A DNA stretch of 24,432 nt. It comes from UKL13-3 sp964392775. Lineage in GTDB: Bacteria; Bacteroidota; Bacteroidia; UKL13-3. Under the pieces are notes generated by a model, which saw only the letters and a list, made by a program, of their open reading frames with translations, was not told where the DNA came from and did no database searches. A program made the position numbers and the translations under genes. The stretch covers positions 1 to 24,432 of the forward strand of contig CAYMRD010000032.1 of NCBI GenBank assembly GCA_964392775.1, given 5' to 3'. Of this stretch, positions 12,866 through 20,402 are shown in pieces. Positions within the stretch are counted from its first letter, which is position 1. Every line of letters begins with the position of its first letter.

Positions 12866-15800
12866 TTACATATTTCTGCGGTATTGCCCACCCACCTCAA
12901 ACAAGGCATTGGTGATTTGTCCCAATGAACAATATTTCACCGTTTCCATCAATTCGTTAAACAGGTTACCATTGTGAATAGCCGCCTGCTGTAAGTTGCG
13001 CAACATCTCTTGACCTTTTGCTGCATTACCTTTTTTCAATTCATTCAACATCTTGATCTGAAATTCTTTTTCTTCCGTAGTTGAACGAATCACTTCTTTA
13101 GGCAAAATGGTTGGTGAACCTTTGCTGCTTAAGAAGGTGTTTACACCAATAATCGGGAACTCGCCTGTATGTTTTTGCATTTCATAATACATGCTCTCTT
13201 CCTGAATCTTGTTGCGTTGGTACATGGTTTCCATAGCTCCTAATACACCACCACGTTCGGTGATCTTATCAAACTCACTTAATACAGCTTCTTCAACTAA
13301 ATCGGTTAATTCTTCAATGATGAAGGATCCTTGCAACGGATTTTCATTTTTAGCCAATCCTAACTCACGATTGATGATCAACTGAATGGCCATTGCACGT
13401 CTTACCGACTCTTCGGTTGGGGTTGTAATGGCTTCATCATAAGCATTAGTATGCAATGAATTACAGTTGTCGTAAATCGCGTACAACGCCTGCAACGTGG
13501 TGCGGATATCATTAAAATCAATTTCCTGAGCATGCAATGAGCGACCTGAAGTTTGAATATGGTACTTGAGCATTTGCGAACGTTCGTTGGCTCCATATTT
13601 TATCTTCATGGCTTTGGCCCAGATTCTGCGGCTCACACGCCCGATTACAGAGTACTCAGGATCGATACCATTTGAGAAGAAGAACGATAAGTTGGGAGCA
13701 AAATCATCGATATTCATGCCACGGCTTAAGTAATACTCCACAAACGTAAATCCGTTTGAAAGGGTAAGGGCCAATTGGGTAATAGGATTTGCACCTGCTT
13801 CGGCAATATGGTAACCACTGATCGATACCGAATAAAAATTACGAACGGCATTGTCAATAAAATACTGCTGCACATCGCCCATTACACGCAATGAGAATTC
13901 TGTAGAGAAGATACAGGTGTTTTGTGCCTGGTCTTCTTTTAAAATATCAGCCTGAACGGTTCCACGCACTTGCTTCAATGTATCTTGTTTTATTTTGGCA
14001 TATACATCGGCAGGCAAAACCATATCACCGGTTACACCCAACAACATCAAGCCTAGGCCATCATTGCTTTCGGGCATGTCTTCGTTGTACGTTGGGCGAC
14101 TTGTACCTTTTGCTTTAAAAATCGCATCAATCTTCTTATTGATTTCATCTTCCAATCCGTTTGCTTTGATATACAATTCACATTGCTGATCAATAGCGGC
14201 ATTCATAAAGAATGCGCAAATAATCGCAGCGGGACCGTTGATGGTCATCGACACCGATGTTTTAGGATCGGCTAAGTTGAAACCTGAATACAATTTTTTA
14301 GCAGCATCCAAACTCCATACACTCACACCCGAGTTTCCAATTTTACCGTAAATATCGGGGCGGTGATCAGGATCATTTCCGTACAAGGTAACCGAGTCGA
14401 AAGCCGTGCTCAAACGTTTAGCAGGCATGCCTTGCGATACGTAATGGAAACGTTTATTGGTACGCTCAGGCCCTCCTTCTCCGGCAAACATACGTGTTGG
14501 ATCTTCTCCTTCACGTTTAAACGGATAGATACCTGATGTATATGGGAAATCACCCGGGAAATTTTCCTGCAAAGCCCAGCGTAAAATTTCGCCCCAGGCT
14601 TTAAACTTAGGAACGGCAACTTTAGGGATTTGCGAATGCGAAAGCGATTCTGAATGTGTTTTAATTTTGATTTCCTTGTCGCGCACCTTGAATACATAGT
14701 ACTCATTGCGAAACAGATCTTTTTTCTGCTCCCATGTTTCCAACAAAATTTTGTTGCGTGGATCGAGGTTCAATTCAATTTCTGTGTAAGCAGCTTTCAC
14801 TGCATCTACCAAAGCTTTATCTGCATTTTTAGCAGACGACAAAGTATCAATAGCCGATTTTAATCCATACAATTTATCGGCAATCTCTACCTGCTTGTCC
14901 ACCCATTTATCGTAGTTGCGGTTATTTTCCGAAATCTCCGAAAGGTAACGTGTACGCGATGGCGGGATGATGTAAATTTTCTCACTCATCTCTTCGCTGA
15001 TATGGTAGGTTGATTTTAAATCAGCACCCGAGCGCTCCACAATTTTATCCATCACCGCCTTGTACAAGCGGTTCATACCCGGATCGTTGAACTGGCTGGC
15101 AATGGTACCAAATACCGGCATCTCGTCCGGATTTTTATCAAACATTTTATGGTTGCGCTGGTATTGTTTTTTAACATCACGCAAAGCATCCAATGCTCCT
15201 TTTTTATCAAACTTATTGATGGCAATGATGTCGGCAAAATCGAGCATGTCTATTTTTTCCAATTGCGTAGCCGCTCCATACTCCGGAGTCATCACATACA
15301 AACTGGTATTGCTGTGCTCAATGATTTCCGTATCACTTTGCCCGATACCGGAAGTTTCGAGAATGATTAAATCAAAGCCTGCTGCCTTCACAATATCAAC
15401 TGCTTCTTTTACATATTTTGACAACGCTAAGTTGCTTTGGCGTGTAGCCAATGAGCGCATGTATACCCTTGGATTTTTAATCGAATTCATACGAATACGA
15501 TCCCCCAATAAAGCACCTCCTGTTTTACGTTTGCTCGGATCAACCGAAATAATCGCAACCGTTTTTGTTTTAAAGTCCAGCAAAAACCTGCGCACCAGCT
15601 CATCTACCAACGATGATTTTCCGGCTCCACCGGTTCCGGTGATTCCCAATACAGGAACATTACTGGTTGAAATCGTCTTTGAAATTTCATTGTGGTGATT
15701 GATAAAAGCATCCGGAAAATTTTCGGCTGCCGAAATCAATTTCGCAATCGACTTATAGTCTTTATCCTTCAGGTGCTTTACTTCACCATTCAGATTGGTT

Positions 15801-16243
15801 CCGGTTGCAAAGTCACACTTCTCCAGCATATCGTTAATCATACCCTGCAAACCCATCGCGCGCCCGTCATCCGGACCGTAAATACGGGTAATACCATACC
15901 GGTGCAATTCTTCCATCTCCTCAGGTAGGATGGTTCCTCCTCCTCCTCCAAAAATTTTGATATGTCCGCAGCCTTTTTGCTCCAGCAAATCGTGCATAAA
16001 CTTAAAATACTCCACATGGCCGCCCTGGTATGATGTCATTGCAATGGCATTGGCATCTTCCTGAATGGCACAATCCACCACTTCTTCGGCACTGCGGTCG
16101 TGCCCAAGGTGAATCACCTCTGCACCGCTGGCCTGTATAATTCTGCGCATGATATTGATGGCCGCATCGTGGCCGTCAAATAATGCTGCTGCTGTTACAA
16201 TACGAATTTTATGTTTTGGAAGATAAACAGGGACCGTTTCCAT
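12866..16243 (-). CDS. icmF: Fused isobutyryl-CoA mutase IcmF (B12 domain, G-protein chaperone and mutase in one chain)
   Basis: The 1125 residues hold three parts in the IcmF order. Residues 10-145 are a cobalamin-binding domain with LFDGHDAA, whose His25 is the expected lower cobalt ligand. Residues 195-410 are a MeaB/ArgK-type GTPase with GITGTGGAGKSS (200-211), ETSGIGQ (296-302) and NKFD (343-346), which guards cofactor loading. From about 545 follows the mutase TIM barrel. At the positions equivalent to Tyr89 and Arg207 of Propionibacterium methylmalonyl-CoA mutase this protein has Phe586 (TRMFAGEGG) and Gln774 (EDQAQNTCIF), the isobutyryl-CoA mutase pattern. It should interconvert isobutyryl-CoA and n-butyryl-CoA with adenosylcobalamin, and some relatives also act on isovaleryl-CoA. 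It has a -7 promoter element at 16272-16279. No other mutase subunit gene is nearby, as expected for a fused enzyme. Confidence 0.93.
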   Translation of the reverse strand: METVPVYLPKHKIRIVTAAALFDGHDAAINIMRRIIQASGAEVIHLGHDRSAEEVVDCAIQEDANAIAMTSYQGGHVEYFKFMHDLLEQKGCGHIKIFGGGGGTILPEEMEELHRYGITRIYGPDDGRAMGLQGMINDMLEKCDFATGTNLNGEVKHLKDKDYKSIAKLISAAENFPDAFINHHNEISKTISTSNVPVLGITGTGGAGKSSLVDELVRRFLLDFKTKTVAIISVDPSKRKTGGALLGDRIRMNSIKNPRVYMRSLATRQSNLALSKYVKEAVDIVKAAGFDLIILETSGIGQSDTEIIEHSNTSLYVMTPEYGAATQLEKIDMLDFADIIAINKFDKKGALDALRDVKKQYQRNHKMFDKNPDEMPVFGTIASQFNDPGMNRLYKAVMDKIVERSGADLKSTYHISEEMSEKIYIIPPSRTRYLSEISENNRNYDKWVDKQVEIADKLYGLKSAIDTLSSAKNADKALVDAVKAAYTEIELNLDPRNKILLETWEQKKDLFRNEYYVFKVRDKEIKIKTHSESLSHSQIPKVAVPKFKAWGEILRWALQENFPGDFPYTSGIYPFKREGEDPTRMFAGEGGPERTNKRFHYVSQGMPAKRLSTAFDSVTLYGNDPDHRPDIYGKIGNSGVSVWSLDAAKKLYSGFNLADPKTSVSMTINGPAAIICAFFMNAAIDQQCELYIKANGLEDEINKKIDAIFKAKGTSRPTYNEDMPESNDGLGLMLLGVTGDMVLPADVYAKIKQDTLKQVRGTVQADILKEDQAQNTCIFSTEFSLRVMGDVQQYFIDNAVRNFYSVSISGYHIAEAGANPITQLALTLSNGFTFVEYYLSRGMNIDDFAPNLSFFFSNGIDPEYSVIGRVSRRIWAKAMKIKYGANERSQMLKYHIQTSGRSLHAQEIDFNDIRTTLQALYAIYDNCNSLHTNAYDEAITTPTEESVRRAMAIQLIINRELGLAKNENPLQGSFIIEELTDLVEEAVLSEFDKITERGGVLGAMETMYQRNKIQEESMYYEMQKHTGEFPIIGVNTFLSSKGSPTILPKEVIRSTTEEKEFQIKMLNELKKGNAAKGQEMLRNLQQAAIHNGNLFNELMETVKYCSLGQITNALFEVGGQYRRNM

Positions 16244-16271
16244 ATATGCTTAGTATTTTATGACTGGGGGG

Positions 16272-16279
16272 CAAATTTA
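16272..16279 (-). promoter_or_regulatory. -7 promoter element upstream of icmF
   Basis: On the minus strand TAAATTTG matches TAnnTTTG exactly, 28 bases before the ATG at 16243. A TTG at -33 is not seen, so only the -7 part is supported. Confidence 0.45.
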
Positions 16280-16320
16280 TAATAATACCGCGATTTCCCA
16301 CGCTCTATTCGTGTCAGAAG

Positions 16321-16554
16321 TTATAGAGAATATAGTTGCGCACCTAAGTATAATTTAGATCCGGCATCACTGAAATAAACCAAACGCGCTGCTACGCCAA
16401 CATCATATCAATGGGAATGCGGCTCTCAATATTAATTACCTGACCAGTAGAATCATAACTCCCAAAACAGCCAAACACAAACCAGTCAAAAGGCAATATC
16501 CGAACGTAACATGTAGGGTGCATTTTCAGTGAATGGTTGCAAATTTTCAAAAAA
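16321..16554 (-). pseudogene. Probable frameshifted remnant of an outer-membrane beta-barrel protein
   Basis: This fills most of the 347-base space between icmF (start 16243) and the DUF5606 gene (start 16591). Reading the minus strand, three pieces join into protein-like sequence only if the frame changes twice. About 16554-16489 gives FFENLQPFTENAPYMLRSDI; then, after one base is skipped in a run of four Ts (16488-16491), DWFVFGCFGSYDSTGQVINI and ESRIPID; then, after another shift near 16402-16406, VGVAARLVYFSDAGSKLYLG and AQLYSL, ending in TAA (16321-16323). The alternating, aromatic-rich strands and the hydrophobic end look like the last strands of an outer-membrane barrel. No intact start is present, and the left end overlaps the promoter of the divergent gene. 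The exact family is not recognised. Confidence 0.4.
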
Positions 16555-16565
16555 TGCTACATTTG
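16537..16565 (+). promoter_or_regulatory. Promoter of the DUF5606 gene
   Basis: TTG (16537-16539) is followed after 18 bases by TACATTTG (16558-16565), an exact -7 match. The expected start, near 16570, leaves a leader of about 20 bases before the ATG at 16591. This supports that ATG over the upstream TTG frame opening at 16537, which is part of the promoter. Confidence 0.7.
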
Positions 16566-16590
16566 CCCCCTCGCAACGAATAAACAAGTT

Positions 16591-17184
16591 ATGGATTTAA
16601 AAGAAATAGTAGCCATCGGAGGCATCAGCGGACTGCACAAAATTATCGGACGCAGCAAAACAGGATTGATATTGGAAACTCTTGCAGAACCTAAAAAACG
16701 TTTTGCAACCGGCATGCACGATAAGGTTTCGGTATTGGAAGATATTTCAATGTATACCGAAGACGGAGATATGGCATTGGCAGAAGTATTTGTAAAATTA
16801 AATGCAACGGGAGCGGCTGCACCATCAGCAAAAGATGATGCAAAAGTTCAACGCAGCTTTGTAAATACCGCTATTAAGCTTGAGAATGAAAGAGTGTATG
16901 ATTCTGATATCAAAAAACTGATTACCTGGTACAACTTACTAAAAGACAAATTGGATTTTGCTGCACTGGCAGGCGAGCCGGCCGAAGCTGAAGCCAAACC
17001 TAAAAAATCGGCTAAGAAAGCTGCGGCAACAGATACAGCCGAAGAAGAAAAACCAAAGAAAGTTGCGGCTAAAAAAACGACAACTCCTAAGGTGCCTAAA
17101 ACAGCGGCTCCAAAAGACACTTCTACCAAAGTAAGCAGCAAAGGTGCAGGTAACAAAAATACTTACCGTCCTAAGTCTGTATAA
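16591..17184 (+). CDS. DUF5606 domain protein with lysine/alanine-rich tail
   Basis: The protein has 197 residues from the ATG at 16591. Residues 1-125 match what is known of DUF5606, a domain found in Bacteroidota: DLKEIVAIGGISGLHKII, then GLILETLAEPKKRF, then VSVLEDISMYTEDGDMALAEVF. The function is unknown. From about residue 128 the composition changes to a low-complexity tail rich in Lys, Ala, Pro and Thr (KPKKSAKKAA, KPKKVAAKKTTTPK), similar in style to bacterial histone H1-like tails. Nucleic-acid binding or a disordered linker is therefore possible, but that is inference. The gene has a good promoter (16537-16565) and a terminator right after it, so it is a single-gene unit, convergent with recO. 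Confidence 0.85.
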   Translation: MDLKEIVAIGGISGLHKIIGRSKTGLILETLAEPKKRFATGMHDKVSVLEDISMYTEDGDMALAEVFVKLNATGAAAPSAKDDAKVQRSFVNTAIKLENERVYDSDIKKLITWYNLLKDKLDFAALAGEPAEAEAKPKKSAKKAAATDTAEEEKPKKVAAKKTTTPKVPKTAAPKDTSTKVSSKGAGNKNTYRPKSV

Positions 17185-17211
17185 TCAGAAAACAAATTAT
17201 TGTAACGAAAG

Positions 17212-17237
17212 CCGGGAGTTTACCTCCCGGTTTTTTT
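17212..17237 (+). terminator. Intrinsic terminator of the DUF5606 gene
   Basis: CCGGGAG (17212-17218) pairs with CTCCCGG (17224-17230) around a five-base loop, and seven Ts follow (17231-17237). The T-run touches the stop codon of recO on the other strand. Confidence 0.9.
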
Positions 17238-17964
17238 ATGCCAAAACTTCGGCCAGCACTTTATGCGATTTCATATCAAAAAAATCGGTGATATGCTCGC
17301 GGTAATAATCAATCATCACCTCTAACAAGAGCCTTCGTTCTTCGGCCCCCAGTTGAATTTCATGAAACGTAGCTGCTGAGGCGTGCAATAAGTCTGATAC
17401 TTTTTGAGAAAGCTCAGGCGATAATTGAAAAGGATTGCGGGCATCATACTCTTCAAAAATTCCTTCACGGGTATCAAATCCGTTGGTGGTTTGGTTATAG
17501 ATTCCTTTAGGAAAAAAACCAATATAACGGGATAGTTGCAACAGAAAATACAAGGGATAATTACTCACTGCCTCCGTTTGCAAATCGAGTATCTGAATAC
17601 TGTTATACAAAAACGAAAAGAGAGGAGTATCAATATGATTTTCATCGCGTACGGTTTTGTGAATCACTTCGGCCATAAACATTCCCACTGCACTTTTAAT
17701 CATATCAAAATGAATGGTCTTTAGCGGAGGCACACATTTTAATTCTTTAATACGGTGCAAACTTTTGTTTTGCTGATAGTACAATTCAAGTTCGAGCAAA
17801 CTGAGCGGCATCAGGTGCGAAGGTTTGATGCTTCCCTTAGCCGAGCGCACTCCGTTAACCATATAAGATTGAATACCGTAAGTATCCGTAAAACATTTCA
17901 GTACCACGCTCGTCTCCGAATAATCAACCGTCTTCACTACTATCGCCTTGCACTTTACCAGCAT
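17236..17964 (-). CDS. recO: DNA repair protein RecO
   Basis: The 242 residues have the RecO layout: an N-terminal OB-fold (about 1-80) beginning VKCKAIVVKTVDYSETSVVLKC with FTDTYGIQSYMVNGVRS, then a helical domain with FMAEVIHKTVRDE and NYPLYFLLQLSRYIGFFP. RecO loads RecA on SSB-coated single-stranded DNA together with RecR in the RecFOR recombination pathway. The four-cysteine zinc site known in some RecO proteins is absent here; the cysteines at 5, 24 and 77 do not form a CxxC pair. The gene starts three bases after the stop of porZ on the same strand, so it is cotranscribed with it and should depend on that promoter. Confidence 0.93.
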   Translation of the reverse strand: MLVKCKAIVVKTVDYSETSVVLKCFTDTYGIQSYMVNGVRSAKGSIKPSHLMPLSLLELELYYQQNKSLHRIKELKCVPPLKTIHFDMIKSAVGMFMAEVIHKTVRDENHIDTPLFSFLYNSIQILDLQTEAVSNYPLYFLLQLSRYIGFFPKGIYNQTTNGFDTREGIFEEYDARNPFQLSPELSQKVSDLLHASAATFHEIQLGAEERRLLLEVMIDYYREHITDFFDMKSHKVLAEVLA

Positions 17965-17967
17965 CGT

Positions 17968-20268
17968 TTAGTTTATAAATAACAGTTTGGTCACATGGGT
18001 TTCTGTTCCTTCCTGATTACTTGAGTAGATGAGGTACACTCCTGTAGAGGCCCGTTTACCCGAAAACGTATGCCCATCCCAGGTAGCAGTACCACCGTTG
18101 GCCCGGGTTTCATATACAAGCTGACCTTTGATATCGGTAATTTTTACAAATGCATTATCCACCAAACCTCGTATGGCAATTAGTCCTGTATAATCAGGTT
18201 TAACAGGATTAGGATACACAAGCACATCACCATGCGTTTCGCCTCCTTCGGTAGCCGTACCCATATAAGATATGATGCCTTTTTCAGTTACAAAAAACAC
18301 TTCTCCGGTTTCATCATTAATCCCAATCTCATTGATGATATTGGAAAGCAATGGACTGTTGCTCGTTGTAAAGTTTTTGAGTACAGTATATCCATCGGGT
18401 GATACCAGCCACACTCCGTTTGATGTTCCAATCCACTTGCGGTTGGCTGCATCCACACGAATACAATACACGGGGGTACTGCCTAAAAAATTGGCATAAC
18501 CCGAACCCGACTTAATTACAATTTGGCGCGCATCATATAAGCCTCCCTGTTTGAAAATATTTTCAACACTTCCGAAAATACACAATCCATTATCGGTTCC
18601 AACCCACATTTCCCCTTGTTTATCTTTGGTAATACAAAACACCGCCTCACTTGGTAAGAGTCCTTCTCCTGCCTGCTTGCTCATTCTCTTCACCTGATCA
18701 TCGCGTTCATCCCATACCGTTGTTCCGCTGTTGTATACATAAATACCATTGGCCCGGGTCGAAAAAATCCATTTGTTACCCAGTTCATCCAAGGTAATAA
18801 AACCCATTCGGCCATCTGATTTTACACTTGATGGGAAAGAGAAAGACTTCCATGCTCCATCTTTAGTCCTTACCGATAATGGATTGGGCACATCCGAATT
18901 ACTCACCCACATATTTGCCGATTCATCAAAGGCCAGTCCGGCAACATTCACAACCGGCATTCCACCTGGTGGTGAACGCAAACTGCTGTTGGTTGAATCA
19001 AAAAAAGCAACAACGTTTTCGCCACTTATTTCAACGATGCCATATCCGAAGCTGCCAAAGAACGCATGTTTAGAAACCGGATGAACAGCCACATCAATAA
19101 AGTCGCGCCAATTTTCAATATGCGGATCAGGATTGCCTTTGTAACTGTACCAGGCATTGTCCTGAAAGCGGTAAAATTTATTGTTGTTGTATTTAGGTCC
19201 CCAGCCTCCGGTTATCCCAAAACCACTTATTTGTCCGGCTGCCGTCCATAATATACCATCCGAAAACGTCATTCGGGTTGCAGTAGTTGCATACGGACCA
19301 GCCGGAGCCAGGTATTCAATGGCTTGTGTTTGTCCGTCCATCCTCAACAAGTATTGCTCGGGAACCAAAAAGAATAAATCGCCTTCCTTACTCACTAAAC
19401 AATCAGTGGCATAATGTTGATTGATAGACCGAACTGTTCCATCAGCCTGTTGAATCACAATTTGATTTTGCAATGTAATCACCAACTGATTATTGGTTAC
19501 CCGCATATCGTTGGTTTGATCGATGCCTAATCCATTGAAAGATGACCAAGAAGTTCCATCGTATATTTGAATAGTTGACTCAACATCTGCATACAGCCGA
19601 TTGCGAAACACTTCCATGTGATTGCTAAAACCGGATTGCGGAACCTTAGACCAAAAATTAAAGTCGCTGAGATTCAGGCTTGATAAAGATGCAGCATAAA
19701 TACCATCAGCAGATGATGCATAAATTTTACCATTGTACATGGCCACATCCGATACCGGTAAATTGCTTCCATTGGGGCCCAGATTGACATAGCTGTCCAC
19801 AATCCGCTTTTGAGGAATATCAACGACTACGATTCCAAAACTACAGGACAGATAAGCCTTATTGCCATCGATGGTAATGTTATTGAGGGTTTTCTCTCCA
19901 ATGATAACCTTATTGAACAAATCAGGAATATTGTACACCATTTCATTCTGAATCAAATCCACATTCAGGTTATCATACCCCACAACAACCGTTTGCGAAG
20001 CCGCGTGGTATGCCAGATACTGCACATTTACATCCGATAATCCATTTACCCTTGATACAATTTCCATCTCATTGGTGGCTTTATGTAAGGTAAACAGGGT
20101 GCTGTTATTGCCCACTAAAATTTTCTCCCCCACTTCCTGCAAACAATTATTGGTCACAAATGATGCATGTACACGCCAGCCCTCAACCTTAGGTAACAAC
20201 TGTTGTGCATGTACCGCAACAGTTGTCACGACTACCAGATAAAACCAAACTAACTTTTTAAAAAACAT
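17968..20268 (-). CDS. porZ: PorZ-type T9SS component (beta-propellers plus sorting domain)
   Basis: The 766-residue protein has a signal peptide (about 1-21, ending AVHAQ). It is followed by propeller repeats whose opening part matches PorZ: NGLSDVNVQYLAYHA, VVGYDNLNVDLIQN, IPDLFNKVIIGEKTLNNITI and AYLSCSFGIVVVDIPQKRIV. A second set of propeller-like repeats lies further on, with MWVGTDNGLCIFG and KWIGTSNGVWLVS. Residues 684-766 are a T9SS C-terminal sorting domain (VYPNPVKP ... GVYLIYSS ... KLLFIN). PorZ is a cell-surface part of the type IX attachment complex, known to supply anionic lipopolysaccharide to cargo after removal of the sorting domain. The length agrees with known PorZ, and the recO neighbour is, as far as I know, common in Bacteroidota. 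A generic two-component-regulator propeller protein is the alternative name an automatic pipeline would give. Confidence 0.85.
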   Translation of the reverse strand: MFFKKLVWFYLVVVTTVAVHAQQLLPKVEGWRVHASFVTNNCLQEVGEKILVGNNSTLFTLHKATNEMEIVSRVNGLSDVNVQYLAYHAASQTVVVGYDNLNVDLIQNEMVYNIPDLFNKVIIGEKTLNNITIDGNKAYLSCSFGIVVVDIPQKRIVDSYVNLGPNGSNLPVSDVAMYNGKIYASSADGIYAASLSSLNLSDFNFWSKVPQSGFSNHMEVFRNRLYADVESTIQIYDGTSWSSFNGLGIDQTNDMRVTNNQLVITLQNQIVIQQADGTVRSINQHYATDCLVSKEGDLFFLVPEQYLLRMDGQTQAIEYLAPAGPYATTATRMTFSDGILWTAAGQISGFGITGGWGPKYNNNKFYRFQDNAWYSYKGNPDPHIENWRDFIDVAVHPVSKHAFFGSFGYGIVEISGENVVAFFDSTNSSLRSPPGGMPVVNVAGLAFDESANMWVSNSDVPNPLSVRTKDGAWKSFSFPSSVKSDGRMGFITLDELGNKWIFSTRANGIYVYNSGTTVWDERDDQVKRMSKQAGEGLLPSEAVFCITKDKQGEMWVGTDNGLCIFGSVENIFKQGGLYDARQIVIKSGSGYANFLGSTPVYCIRVDAANRKWIGTSNGVWLVSPDGYTVLKNFTTSNSPLLSNIINEIGINDETGEVFFVTEKGIISYMGTATEGGETHGDVLVYPNPVKPDYTGLIAIRGLVDNAFVKITDIKGQLVYETRANGGTATWDGHTFSGKRASTGVYLIYSSNQEGTETHVTKLLFIN

Positions 20269-20321
20269 TGGTATAATGATAATGAACCCCTAACGCTCCG
20301 CAATGAACTTATGGTATGCTG

Positions 20322-20329
20322 CGAAAATA
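20322..20329 (-). promoter_or_regulatory. Possible -7 element of the porZ-recO operon
   Basis: On the minus strand TATTTTCG is one base off TAnnTTTG, the same variation as in the response-regulator promoter. No TTG stands at the expected -33 distance. It would give a leader of about 50 bases. Confidence 0.3.
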
Positions 20330-20388
20330 GAAAATACAACCCGATTCGGTTAAAAAAACTTAACAGTGTATTTATGCCCCGTAGACCC

Positions 20389-20396
20389 TATTTTTG
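20389..20396 (+). promoter_or_regulatory. -7 promoter element directly before the MMPL transporter gene
   Basis: TATTTTTG is an exact TAnnTTTG match ending six bases before the ATG at 20403. The expected transcription start (about 20400-20403) falls at the start codon. No clear TTG is seen at -33. Confidence 0.45.
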
Positions 20397-20402
20397 CCAG
20401 CT

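Noticed and set aside
15060..15698. Plus-strand ORF of 212 codons
   Set aside because: It lies wholly opposite icmF, whose GTPase domain motifs are intact in this stretch; it is a frame shadow with no recognisable motif.
16537..16590. Upstream TTG start for the DUF5606 gene
   Set aside because: The region contains an exact promoter (-33 and -7 elements), and conserved protein sequence begins at the ATG at 16591.
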